Source: Synechococcus sp. JA-3-3Ab
GTDB taxonomy: Bacteria; Cyanobacteriota; Cyanobacteriia; Thermostichales; Thermostichaceae
DNA: 64,000 bases
NCBI RefSeq assembly: GCF_000013205.1
Contig: NC_007775.1
Coordinates: 2,166,501 to 2,230,500 of the forward strand
Direction of reading: 5' to 3'
This document shows, in pieces, positions 30,066 to 39,044 of the stretch; the first letter of the stretch is position 1, and each line of letters opens with the position of its first letter. The translations under genes and the position numbers were made by a program. The notes beneath the pieces were generated by a model. It did not search any database. It was given only the letters and a program-made list of their open reading frames with translations, and was not told where the DNA came from.

Positions 30066-30944
30066 CTAGGGCCGGCGGGAGTTGTTGACGTCCAAGGCCG
30101 GCCATTCCACCCGTTCCACCTGGGGTCGAAAGCCCAGCCAAGGAGTGGCCAACTGGGCAAACCGCTCCGGATCCCCACTCACATAGAAGCGGTGAGGTTC
30201 TGCCTGGCTAGCAGTTGAGGGTCGGCGCAGGCCCCAGAGGCTGAGTTCCCGGGCCAGGGATCCCACCAGCGCCACGCCGGGATCCACCCGTCTGACCGAA
30301 GAGGGCAGCAAGGACTTCAGGAGAGGATCCAGCAGCGGGTAGTGGGTGCAGCCGTAGACGAGGGTGTCGATCCCCTGTTGCAGGAGCGGCTGCAAATAGC
30401 GTTCAGCCGCTTGGCGCAGCTCGGGGCCGTCCAACTGGCCGGCTTCGATGAGGGGGACGAACTCCGGGCAGGCCTGCTCCCAGCACTGGACAGGTTGGGG
30501 AAAGCGCCGGGGATCCAGAGCGCTGTACTCTTGAATGGCCTTGGAGTAGGCGCGGCTTTTGACCGTGGCTGCCGTGGCAATGACCCCAATGCGGGATCCC
30601 TGGGCCAGGGCCGCCTGGGCGCCGGGCAGGATCAGCCCCAGAATGGGCAGGGCAAACTCCTGCTGCACCTGCTCCAGGGCCAGCGCCGAGCTGGTGTTGC
30701 AGGCCATCACCACCACCTTCACCGGCTGCGCCTGCATCCAGCGGAGGATCTGCCGCACAAAAGTCAAGATCTCCTCGGCGGAGCGATCCCCATAGGGCAG
30801 CCGCGCCGTGTCGGCAAAGTAGACAAGGCGCTCCTGGGGCAAGCGACGGCGCAGGGCCCGCCAGACGGTGAGCCCGCCCAAGCCACTGTCAAACACCCCA
30901 ATTGGCCAACTGGGATCCGGATCTGATCCCCACTCCCAACGCAT
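30066..30944 (-). CDS. murI: Glutamate racemase
   Basis: Supplies D-glutamate for peptidoglycan. 292 residues with GVFDSGLGGLTVWRALRRRL at the N-terminus. The two catalytic cysteines are in VVMACNTSSA and VYGCTHYPLL, and the YFADTARLPYG segment is present. The C-terminal ~50 residues are slightly longer than usual. It lies on the minus strand after the amidase and before the GAPDH gene, with 245 unassigned bases following. Confidence 0.94.
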   Translation of the reverse strand: MRWEWGSDPDPSWPIGVFDSGLGGLTVWRALRRRLPQERLVYFADTARLPYGDRSAEEILTFVRQILRWMQAQPVKVVVMACNTSSALALEQVQQEFALPILGLILPGAQAALAQGSRIGVIATAATVKSRAYSKAIQEYSALDPRRFPQPVQCWEQACPEFVPLIEAGQLDGPELRQAAERYLQPLLQQGIDTLVYGCTHYPLLDPLLKSLLPSSVRRVDPGVALVGSLARELSLWGLRRPSTASQAEPHRFYVSGDPERFAQLATPWLGFRPQVERVEWPALDVNNSRRP

Positions 30945-31094
30945 GCTCCGTTCTCCTCAACACCTTGGCTGAAGCTGCTGTATCCTACCCTGCTTCCGAG
31001 AGTCTCGGCGACAGCTTCCCTACCCTGGGACTTCGTCCCTTCACGGAGTGGGCCGTAGGGGCGAACGGCTCAAACCAAAGATCCGACCGAGTCC

Positions 31095-32966
31095 CTATCT
31101 TTGGCGGCTACGCAGAAAGGCCTCGATGCCCTCGGCAATGGCCCGCGCCAAAATGGCCTGGTATTCGGGGGTAGCCAACTTTCGCCCTTCGGTTGGGTTG
31201 GTTACATACCCCAGCTCCAGCAGCACCGAAGGCATGCCCACCGGCGTTTCCCGCACCATGAAGAAGCGGGCCCGTCGCACCCCCCGGTCGGCGGCGCCGC
31301 TGGCCCTCACCAAGCTGCGGTGCAAGACCACAGCCAGCTCGGCGCTGTCGGGCCGCAGGTAGTAGGTCTCAATGCCGTGGATGCTGGAGCGCTCTAGAGC
31401 ATTGGCGTGGATGCTCACCAGCAGAGTGGCGTTGGCCTGCACGGCCATATCCACCCGCGGCTGCAGCAGCACTTCCCGGTCGTCGGTGCGGGTCATCACC
31501 ACCTCATACCCCCGCTCTTGCAACAGGTGTCGTACCTGGTGGGAAACGGAGAGCACGATGTCCTTTTCCTGGATCCCACCCACCCCAATGGCACCGGGAT
31601 CCCGTCCGCCGTGGCCTGGATCGATGGCGATGACCGTCCGGCCCCGGCGGGAAGGAAGGGAAGCTTGGGCAGGCGGTTGCGGCTGGGGTGCGGACGGCGG
31701 AGCGTGGAGGGGGCGCAGCTCCAGGGTGATGCGGCGGGATCCCTGGCCGGGATTGGGCTCAAAGACGTTGAACTCTTCGGCAGGTTGCACCAGAATGCTG
31801 ACCGTGCGGGCATCTTCCTGCACAAAGCGGATCCGCTGCACCGGCCCTCCAATTGGCAAGCCGGGATCCGGCAAGGACTCGGGTAGGCGGGCCGGTGCCA
31901 CGTTGATGCGGTAGCCGCCGCTTTCCGGATCCCAGCCGGCCCGGTAGAACATGAACCCATCGGCGCTGATGATGAGCTGATTCCCCCGCAGCTCCACAGA
32001 GCGCAAGGTAGCCAGGGGCCCTTGGGAGTCGGCAGAGCTGAGATCGGGCAGAAGGCTGGCCTGGGCAGCACCCCCGGCGGGCTGGATCCAGATTCCTCCC
32101 TGCTGCGGGTCGTAGCGGGCCTCCCAGTCGCCACTGGAAGGATCCACATCCAAGACCACGCGGGCGATGGTGGGCTCGAATTGCCCCACCCGCAGCCGCG
32201 AAACCCCCAGGCGGTTGACGGTATAGACCCGCTGGGTGAGGGCGGGGCTGAGGGTGGTGTTGAGAAAATCCACCACCACTCGATCCGGATCGAGGATGCG
32301 CCGCACCGTGGTGGAAGGGCTACCCTGAGTGCGGATGAAAAAGCCCTCCGCTTGCGGAGAAATGGCCAAGATCCGATGGCTGGAAGGGGAGGTTGCAGGA
32401 GGAGAGAGTGGGCTGGCTTCGGGGCGGCGGGGCAGCGGCGGGGACGGTGAGATGGGATCCCTGGGGCCGGCTGCCGAGGGAAATAGCGGTGCTGCTGCGG
32501 GCAAGGGCTGCTCGGGTTGGAGGAACTGGACAGCCCAGCGGGAGGGACCAGCCGTGAGCAGTTGCAGTTGGTCGAGGCTGAGAGGCTGATCCGGCTGCAG
32601 GTGCAGCACAAAGCGAGTGATCGTTGGGGTGAACTGTTTGATCTCCAACGAGGTAACCCGCCCCGGAAAGGTCTGGGTTTGGGGCTCCCGCCCAAAGAGA
32701 GTGTTGGGAAAATCCAGCACTACCCTAGGAGGGTTTTGCAGCACAAACAGAAAAGGACGCACCTCTCCCTGGGTGTTGACCTCTAGCCATCCCCGCTGCG
32801 GGTCGTAGTGCCAACTCTCGATGCGAGACAAGCCAGGAACGGCGGTCAGCTCTGCTTGAGCGGGCAAGGGGGAAAATAAACCTGCTCCGGCCAAGCCCAG
32901 CAGCAGCGTTGCCCCCCACAGAGAGCTCTGCCTAGACAGTTTGGGCTCCCGTTCCAATCCAGGCAT
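31095..32966 (-). CDS. N-acetylmuramoyl-L-alanine amidase with AMIN domains
   Basis: About 623 residues: a signal peptide (LLLGLAGAGLFSPLPAQA), two clear AMIN-type domains and probably a third, Pro-rich linkers, and a C-terminal Amidase_3 domain. The zinc ligands are in IDPGHGGRDPGAIG (His) and further in SIHANA (His), with Glu in ETYYL. It cleaves septal peptidoglycan (AmiC-like), with AMIN domains for localisation. Start at 32966 (MPGLEREPKL) is preferred over 33002 because the signal peptide follows directly. Next to murI, so cell-wall genes are clustered. Confidence 0.92.
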   Translation of the reverse strand: MPGLEREPKLSRQSSLWGATLLLGLAGAGLFSPLPAQAELTAVPGLSRIESWHYDPQRGWLEVNTQGEVRPFLFVLQNPPRVVLDFPNTLFGREPQTQTFPGRVTSLEIKQFTPTITRFVLHLQPDQPLSLDQLQLLTAGPSRWAVQFLQPEQPLPAAAPLFPSAAGPRDPISPSPPLPRRPEASPLSPPATSPSSHRILAISPQAEGFFIRTQGSPSTTVRRILDPDRVVVDFLNTTLSPALTQRVYTVNRLGVSRLRVGQFEPTIARVVLDVDPSSGDWEARYDPQQGGIWIQPAGGAAQASLLPDLSSADSQGPLATLRSVELRGNQLIISADGFMFYRAGWDPESGGYRINVAPARLPESLPDPGLPIGGPVQRIRFVQEDARTVSILVQPAEEFNVFEPNPGQGSRRITLELRPLHAPPSAPQPQPPAQASLPSRRGRTVIAIDPGHGGRDPGAIGVGGIQEKDIVLSVSHQVRHLLQERGYEVVMTRTDDREVLLQPRVDMAVQANATLLVSIHANALERSSIHGIETYYLRPDSAELAVVLHRSLVRASGAADRGVRRARFFMVRETPVGMPSVLLELGYVTNPTEGRKLATPEYQAILARAIAEGIEAFLRSRQR

Positions 32967-33110
32967 GAATTGCACCCACTCCGGCACACCTGCTGCCCTC
33001 AACTATACCAAGCTCCCCCCAGAGCGGCCTGAGAGGGAGCGCAATTTCGCCGTTGCCAGTCGGCCCAGGCCACAATGGGTAGGGATCCTCGTCCTGCCTC
33101 TGGAGTGTGG

Positions 33111-34229
33111 ATGTCCCCCCTACCTGATCCCCTCCCCCTGGCCCGCGCTGGGGACAGCCAAGCGATCCTGCGGGTGGTTCGGGCAGAGCTCCTGAAGTGG
33201 CGCTGGCCCGCGCAAGTGTATCTTGCCGACAACACCTTGCGCATCGACCTGCTGGGATCCCCGTCCCAAAGCCCCTCTCCGCCGGTTGTTGTGGCCCGGC
33301 TGTTTTTGATGGTGAAGCAACTGCGGATTCCACGCCTAGAGCAATTGGAAATCCGCGCTTTCTGTGGCTCTCAGTTGCTTTGGCAGCGCAGCCTGCGTTT
33401 GAGATCCCAAAAGCGATGGGATCGGTTTTCTTTTGATAGCTGGGCGATAAATATCTGGGCTTACCCAGTTGCATTTGTGGTAGCCCTGCTGGTAAACAGC
33501 GTTGCCCTATTGGAGTTGTTACATTTGCCTTGGCACATTTGGATTCACGAGCTGGGCCATGCCAGCATTGCCTGGTGGAGCGGGCATCGAGCTTTGCCCT
33601 TACCTTTTGGCTGGACCAGCATCAGTCCGGAAAAGGATCCCTTTGTGTACTTTGGGATCCTCTTTTTGCTGAGCTTGCTATTCTGGTCGACCCGCAAGGA
33701 GCGGATTCGATGGCTACAGGCATTGGTTGTTGTTCTTGCGCTGCTGCAGTTTTATATGACCTGGCTAATGCCCAATCGCACCAAAGAAATGCTAATTACC
33801 TTTGGCGGCGTGGGCGGCGAGTTTTACATCAGCACCTTCTTGATGGCCTGCTTTTATCTTCGCTTGCCAGATCGCTGGCGGTGGGACTTTTGGCGATTCG
33901 TCGTTCTGGGAGTTGCAGCCAGCAGCCTCTGGAGAAGCTTTTGGCAATGGCACAGAATCCAAAAAGGGCTAGCTCCGATCCCGTGGGGAACTCTGCTGTG
34001 TGGCCAGGGGGATGCTGGTGGGGATATGAACCGCTTGGTTGATGATTTTGGCTGGAGTGCCGACCAAATTATCCAGACCTACAAATGGTTAGGGAACTTG
34101 TGCATTTTGTTTATATTGGGCTTGTATATCGTATTTTTATTGCGAATGAACGATGGGATTTGGCTAAACCTACAAGCAAGGCTGATCCTCTGGGCTGATG
34201 CTCTTTCTGTGCCAAGCAAACACCGCTGA
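33111..34229 (+). CDS. Membrane protein with HExxH metalloprotease motif
   Basis: About 372 residues. A soluble N-terminal ~130 residues precedes a block of seven or so hydrophobic helices. In the second helix lies WIHELGHASIAWWSGHR, a HELGH zinc motif of the kind found in M50 membrane proteases. A second ligand is not obvious: no classical NxxPxxxLDG was found. Candidates include the Asp in LVDDFGWSADQ. The start is either ATG 33111 or 33075. I do not recognise a named family. Confidence 0.6.
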   Translation: MSPLPDPLPLARAGDSQAILRVVRAELLKWRWPAQVYLADNTLRIDLLGSPSQSPSPPVVVARLFLMVKQLRIPRLEQLEIRAFCGSQLLWQRSLRLRSQKRWDRFSFDSWAINIWAYPVAFVVALLVNSVALLELLHLPWHIWIHELGHASIAWWSGHRALPLPFGWTSISPEKDPFVYFGILFLLSLLFWSTRKERIRWLQALVVVLALLQFYMTWLMPNRTKEMLITFGGVGGEFYISTFLMACFYLRLPDRWRWDFWRFVVLGVAASSLWRSFWQWHRIQKGLAPIPWGTLLCGQGDAGGDMNRLVDDFGWSADQIIQTYKWLGNLCILFILGLYIVFLLRMNDGIWLNLQARLILWADALSVPSKHR

Positions 34230-34284
34230 GGTAGGGCAGAGCAGGATCCTACCGGCATCGCATTCTAGGTAGGATCTCAGGCAA

Positions 34285-36576
34285 TTAAGCCGGCTGGGGA
34301 GGACACCAGAAAAGATTGCGGCTGGAAACTCCCAGAGAATGGAGGATCTCTCTCATGATCTCTGTGCAGTACCGCCAATGCTCGGGATCCGCACACATGC
34401 GGTCGGGGTTGAACTCCATATCGTAGTGGATGACATTGGGGATCCCGGCAAACTCCTCTGAAGGCTGAGGGGAAATGATAAGGAGTAGGAAGGGCTTGCC
34501 CTTTCGCTTAGCGGACAATTTATCCATCAAGTCGATCACCGCGCCCCGCTGACAGCCGCCTGTGCGCACGAACAAGGTCTTGTCCGCCTTTTCCAAGACA
34601 TATAGAAAGCGCTTGGCGCGAGCTGTATAACGAGTCCGCATCCGCTCATGGATTGGATTCATATTCTGCAGGGGGTCTTCCCCCTCTTCCACCTCATGGC
34701 CGAAAGAAAGACCTGTCCACTTGCTGTGATAAATTCGCCTGTCTTCAGGGCTGTAGTGCAAATATTGCGGATCCCACATGCCCTGAAACTCGTGGTGGAT
34801 CATATCGGCTACATCCGCTAGGTTGCTGGTGCGGGTTAGATCAAACGGAAAGGCAGGCCCGTCGTATTCCAACTTGTAGAGCAGCATCCGCACCGCACAG
34901 CGATCCCCCAGGGGAACAACAGCAACGCGATGAATATCAGATAAGGCGCATGTGTATTCCAATAGCATGACCGAGTTGGGAGCAGCCTTGACCCGGCTTT
35001 CCAACCCCCTCTCTCCAATCATCAACGTGCGAAAGGGAGCATCGCGATAGAGGGGATCCTCATAAACGCCTGTTGGCAGAGCTTTGAGGGCAGCCCGCAC
35101 TTCTTTCCACATAGGGTGGATGTTGTACTCATAGCTGCTTTGGTTAATCACACACAGGCGGGGCTTGGGATCCAAGCCGGCGGATGGGTAGCTAAGTTTG
35201 AGGAGTGTTAGAGTCCCGTCACTAAAGACTATTTCTGAAGATTCCGGAGAGAAAAAATCGGCTGCCGGAGAAAAGACAAGGTCGGCATCTGGGGGAATGG
35301 AAAGGGTTGTTTGAATCAAGCCATTCTCATGAATGGAGAGGGAGTACAAAGGTTGATCTTGCCCTTTCTCACCGCTTTTACCAATATATAAGCCTGGCTG
35401 TAGTCGAGCTTCTTGAAAAGCAGCTTGTAAAGATTGCCAAGTCGGTGTCAAGGTGTAATCATAAGGAGTAATATTAACAAGGCGGAATCGATTCTGACCC
35501 TCCAAGGCCGCCCAAAAGCCAGAGGGATCCTCAAAAATCAGCTTTTCTTTGGATGATGCCAGCTTTAGGGGGGCTGACTTCACAGTGTTGGGATCAAAAA
35601 TCGAGAGGTCAATAGCCGCAAACATGAGTTGGTGCCCCTTGGTATTAGGGTGGGCCGCGTCAAAAGCCAGATCTGGCTTCCAGCGCCCCTGGCCATCGTC
35701 TAAGATGGGCAGCCAGTTGAACACGGGGCATCCCCAACTGAGCATCCTTTGCTGAGTTTCCTGCAAAAGCAGATGCTGTTCTAGGCCGTAGTCTGCATGG
35801 GGGTAAACCCCTCCCAAAACTGGCAAGGCTCCAATGTCTTGAATTCGCTGAATTAACCGCTGCAGGCCGTTTTCAAACCGCCTTTGGACGGCACGGCGAT
35901 GCTCCGGCAGAGCCGTGGCCAAGCCTTCATTTCCCAAAGACAAGGCAACAATAACGACATCGGGATGTTCAGGGATCACCACCTGCTCAAATCGGGCCAG
36001 GGTTCGGCTGACGTTTGCCCCCAATTCGGAGAGGTTCCGCACTTGATGGCCATAGCGTTCTCGTAGAGCTTTCTGCAACAGCCAGGCCCATCCTCGCAAC
36101 AGCCAGGCGCTGCACCCCAGGGCCACCGAACTGCCCAAGACGACTATCTTCAGTCCCGGACAATCTTCGGGCTCAGGCTCGCTCACCGGCAAGGCAAAAT
36201 AGCCGTATGGATAGAAAGGGATCCGGCCAAACTCGCCATCTTCCACGATCAAAACTGCCGGCAAAGGTTCCGGCTCAAGCGGCACCCAGCGATTCCTATC
36301 GGCGGCTTCCCAAATAACTTCGCCATCGGCCTGAACGCGCAGGTACCGGTACTCCAGTCGAGGGGTTTCTTCGAGTCCCTCCCCAGAGGACAGTGGGCTA
36401 GAAGTGCCATCTGCCGGGCCTAATGGCAACTCCACCCACCAGAGCGGGTAGCGATCGGGATCCGTCTGCAGCCAAACACAGCGGCAGGGATCCCAGGCGC
36501 CCAGTTGAGGGCTGGATCCCACCAGGGCAATTCGATCGCCGGGCTGAGTGGTGGCGCGAACTTGAAAGCGATACAT
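34285..36576 (-). CDS. CBM20 - SGNH hydrolase - repeat - DUF1796 fusion
   Basis: 763 residues, four regions. (1) Residues 1-110 form a CBM20 starch-binding-like domain (VGSSPQLGAWDPCRCVWL; LEYRYLRV). (2) About 145-325 is an SGNH/GDSL esterase-like domain (IVVLGSSVALG; VALSLGNEG; FDAAHPNTKGHQ). (3) About 350-560 contains two related units (ITPYDYTLTPTWQSLQAAF and INQSSYEYNIHPMWKEVRA, each followed by a short G-x-Y segment). (4) The C-terminal ~170 residues resemble DUF1796 papain-like peptidases, with a Cys in PLGDRCAVRMLLYKLEY followed by FPFDLTRTSN. It has no signal peptide. Possible role: glycan or glycogen-linked esterase/peptidase; inference only. Confidence 0.75.
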   Translation of the reverse strand: MYRFQVRATTQPGDRIALVGSSPQLGAWDPCRCVWLQTDPDRYPLWWVELPLGPADGTSSPLSSGEGLEETPRLEYRYLRVQADGEVIWEAADRNRWVPLEPEPLPAVLIVEDGEFGRIPFYPYGYFALPVSEPEPEDCPGLKIVVLGSSVALGCSAWLLRGWAWLLQKALRERYGHQVRNLSELGANVSRTLARFEQVVIPEHPDVVIVALSLGNEGLATALPEHRRAVQRRFENGLQRLIQRIQDIGALPVLGGVYPHADYGLEQHLLLQETQQRMLSWGCPVFNWLPILDDGQGRWKPDLAFDAAHPNTKGHQLMFAAIDLSIFDPNTVKSAPLKLASSKEKLIFEDPSGFWAALEGQNRFRLVNITPYDYTLTPTWQSLQAAFQEARLQPGLYIGKSGEKGQDQPLYSLSIHENGLIQTTLSIPPDADLVFSPAADFFSPESSEIVFSDGTLTLLKLSYPSAGLDPKPRLCVINQSSYEYNIHPMWKEVRAALKALPTGVYEDPLYRDAPFRTLMIGERGLESRVKAAPNSVMLLEYTCALSDIHRVAVVPLGDRCAVRMLLYKLEYDGPAFPFDLTRTSNLADVADMIHHEFQGMWDPQYLHYSPEDRRIYHSKWTGLSFGHEVEEGEDPLQNMNPIHERMRTRYTARAKRFLYVLEKADKTLFVRTGGCQRGAVIDLMDKLSAKRKGKPFLLLIISPQPSEEFAGIPNVIHYDMEFNPDRMCADPEHWRYCTEIMREILHSLGVSSRNLFWCPPQPA

Positions 36577-36877
36577 TTTCCGAAGGAGAGGGAGAGGAAC
36601 CTATTCTGGATTTGCCGGTAGATAGACAGGCTTGATCAGTTGGCTTATTACCCTGCCGACAACTGGTAAGAGAAAACAAAAGCTGCGATCCAGTTCCGCC
36701 TTGTCTGGCCTATCCTGAGTTTTAAAAAAAAGAAGTTCTCAGATCCGCAAACAGAAAACACAGAAGGCCACAAAAAAGACCTAAAGCCCCAAAGTAAAGC
36801 TCTCTAAGTAAAGAACAATTGAACTTTAGCTTGAACTTAACATACTGTCCAAGAATTGTCTGTTTTCTGGAGCACTT
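36577..36877. other. AT-richer intergenic region
   Basis: 301 bases, notably more AT-rich than the flanks (runs of A at 36722-36730 and AAACAGAAAACAC). It lies upstream of the fusion gene (promoter side) and after the kinase gene. No RNA gene, terminator hairpin or coding frame of note could be seen. Confidence 0.5.
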
Positions 36878-38212
36878 TCAGAGGGTTTCTGGAGTGCAAG
36901 TTTCCAATTGTCGCTGGGGCAAAATCACCTCAAAGGTGGATCCCTGCCCCACCTCGCTCTCCACCTGCACCTGCCCCCGATGCTGCTCGGCGATGCTTTT
37001 GACAATGGCCAGCCCCAAACCCGATCCCGACCGCCGATTGGGATCCCCGCTGCGGGCCGGATCCACCCGGTAGAAACGGTCGAACAGGTGGGGCAGCGCC
37101 TGGGGTGGGATCCCCGGCCCGCTATCTTGCACCTGAAGCACCAGTTCTGGGGATCCGGAGCGCAGCCGCTGCCTAAGGCGCACCTGCACCTCGCCGCCAG
37201 AGGGAGTGTGGAGAAGGGCGTTTTCGATCAGGTTGGTGAACAGGCGGGCCAACAGGTCTTCATCTCCCCAAAAGGCGAAGGGATAGCCCTCTGCTTCCTC
37301 GTCGGGGGTGACAATGTCCAGCTTGAGGTGGATCCCTTTCTGGTTGGCCAGCCCTTGCAACTCCTCTACCACCTGCAGCAGCAGAGCATCCAGCGCACAG
37401 CAGCGGGGCTGGAAAGGCACCATGCCGCTGTCGTGGCGGGCCAGAAACAGCAGGTCGTCCACCAGGCGGCCCAGCCGCAAACACAGCCGCTCCACCATCT
37501 GCCAGCGCTGGCGGGTGTCGGCGTCCAGGTGCGGATCGGCCAAAGCCACCTGTACCGTGGTTTGAATGCTGGCCAAGGGGCTGCGCAGCTCGTGGGAGGC
37601 ATCGGCGGTAAATTGCTTGAGCTGCTGGTAAGACTGGCGGATGGGCTGCATGGCCAAACCGGAGAGCAGCCAGCCGATTCCCCCCACACAGGCCAAACTG
37701 GCCACTACCCAGAGGCTGAGATCCCGAATGAGCTGGCGTGTCGGCTTGCTCACCTCAAACCAGGGGTGGCTGACCCGCAAATACCCCAGCAGCTTCCCAC
37801 CGGCCAGGATCGGCTCGGTGAACTGGCGCAGCCAATACCCAGGCGCGATGCGGGCGGTGTGCAGGGATCCCTCGGTCAGCAGGGGGGCAGGGATGCCGCC
37901 GGGCACCGTGGACCAGATGAGGGATCCCTGGGGATCAAACCACTCCAGGTCGATGTGGTCGTCCTCCAGGGTGCTGGGATCATCCCGAAAGCTGGCCTCT
38001 AAGCTCTGGCGGGCCTGCTGTGGATCCAAGAGGCTCTCGTCCACCACCAGGGAGCGCTCGACAATTTCCACCACATGGCCCAGCGTGTCGTCCACCCGCT
38101 CGATCAGGGTTGACTGCACATACCAGTAGAAGCTGCCGGCAAACAGCAACAAAAACACCCCTGTTACCACGGTGTACCAGAGGGCCAACCACCGCCGCGT
38201 TGCCTGGAACAT
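36878..38212 (-). CDS. Sensor histidine kinase (RppB/NrsS-like)
   Basis: Two membrane helices (LALWYTVVTGVFLLLFAGSF; LWVVASLACVGGIGWLLSG) flank a ~130-residue periplasmic sensor. The HAMP-less phosphoacceptor region is FTADASHELRSPLASIQ. The ATPase has N (LFTNLIENALLHTP), G1 (VQDSGPGIPP) and G2 (SGSGLGLAIVKSI). The N-terminus MFQATRRWLALWYTVVTG resembles cyanobacterial RppB/NrsS redox/nickel sensors. The start at 38212 matches that family and avoids the 14-base overlap from GTG 38251. No response regulator gene is adjacent. Confidence 0.9.
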   Translation of the reverse strand: MFQATRRWLALWYTVVTGVFLLLFAGSFYWYVQSTLIERVDDTLGHVVEIVERSLVVDESLLDPQQARQSLEASFRDDPSTLEDDHIDLEWFDPQGSLIWSTVPGGIPAPLLTEGSLHTARIAPGYWLRQFTEPILAGGKLLGYLRVSHPWFEVSKPTRQLIRDLSLWVVASLACVGGIGWLLSGLAMQPIRQSYQQLKQFTADASHELRSPLASIQTTVQVALADPHLDADTRQRWQMVERLCLRLGRLVDDLLFLARHDSGMVPFQPRCCALDALLLQVVEELQGLANQKGIHLKLDIVTPDEEAEGYPFAFWGDEDLLARLFTNLIENALLHTPSGGEVQVRLRQRLRSGSPELVLQVQDSGPGIPPQALPHLFDRFYRVDPARSGDPNRRSGSGLGLAIVKSIAEQHRGQVQVESEVGQGSTFEVILPQRQLETCTPETL

Positions 38213-38237
38213 GGGGGTTGCGCGGGAAGGGGATGGG

Positions 38238-38846
38238 TTAGCTGTGGACACGAGGCTCAGGGTGAAGGGTCGATAAAATCTCCGCTTCCACCTGCAGCAG
38301 GGTGTCCAGCCGCTCCTGCACCTCGTCAGCGGGGAACTGCTCCAGCGCCAGGTCTAGATACAACTGCCAGTGCCGCTCTTCAGCCGCCGCCAGCCAGAGG
38401 TAAAACTGCCGCAGCTCCGGGTCGGGGGCGTGGATCCCCAGCAGGCCCAGGCGTTCGTGGCTGCGGGCCTCGATGATGGCGGCCACCAGCAAAGCGTCCA
38501 AAAGGTGCTCCGGCTCGGAGCGGCGCAGGTGCTGGTTGAGACGGCTGGCGTAGGGAGCAGCCGAGAGGGGCCTGATCGGGATCCCCAGCCGTTGCAGGTG
38601 GCGATGCACCCGCTCAAAGTGCTGCAGCTCCTCCCGCGCCAGCGGCGACAGCGCTTCCACCAGCCGCCCGTTGGCCGGGTAGCGAAACAGCAAACTAAGG
38701 GCGTTGCCCGCCGCTTTTTTCTCGCAGTTGGCGTGATCCAACAAGATAAGGTCGAGGTGACGAATGGCTTGGTCGATCCAGGCCGCAGAAGTCGGCGAGG
38801 CCAGTTGTAGCGTCGGCACAGGGTCAGAAGAGGTTTCAGGCATCAA
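38238..38846 (-). CDS. miaE: tRNA-(ms2io6A)-hydroxylase, MiaE-like
   Basis: About 200 residues, a non-haem diiron four-helix protein. Ligand motifs are visible as LDHANCEKKAAGNAL, EELQHFERVH, IIEARSHERL and AEERHWQLYLD: the Glu and ExxH pattern of MiaE. It hydroxylates the ms2i6A37 modification of tRNA using O2. Its last 14 bases overlap the alternative GTG start of the kinase, so the two are probably in one operon. Confidence 0.88.
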   Translation of the reverse strand: MMPETSSDPVPTLQLASPTSAAWIDQAIRHLDLILLDHANCEKKAAGNALSLLFRYPANGRLVEALSPLAREELQHFERVHRHLQRLGIPIRPLSAAPYASRLNQHLRRSEPEHLLDALLVAAIIEARSHERLGLLGIHAPDPELRQFYLWLAAAEERHWQLYLDLALEQFPADEVQERLDTLLQVEAEILSTLHPEPRVHS

Positions 38847-38980
38847 CAGCTTCCAGGTTGACCCACCCTGCCCGCTGCGGGAGCAGGGAACGGAACTGGG
38901 TTAATCGGATCTTAGCTTTGCCGGCGTACCCCTTTCTAAGTCTTGGATCCCGTCTGACGCTCTGGCAGCAGTTGTCCCTA

Positions 38981-39025
38981 TCCCCGGCCCCTCTCCCAGA
39001 GGGAGAGGGGAGTTCGGGGATTTTT
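38981..39025 (+). terminator. Long palindrome with T-run (repeat-like)
   Basis: Perfect 10-bp stem CCCCTCTCCC / GGGAGAGGGG with an AGA loop, an outer TCCCCG / CGGGGA pair, and then TTTTT on the + strand. It resembles a rho-independent terminator reading rightward, but no + strand gene ends here; both neighbours are on the minus strand. It may instead be one of the widespread small G/C-rich palindromic repeats of cyanobacteria. Confidence 0.5.
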
Positions 39026-39044
39026 CAGAAGGCTGGCCCCCGCC

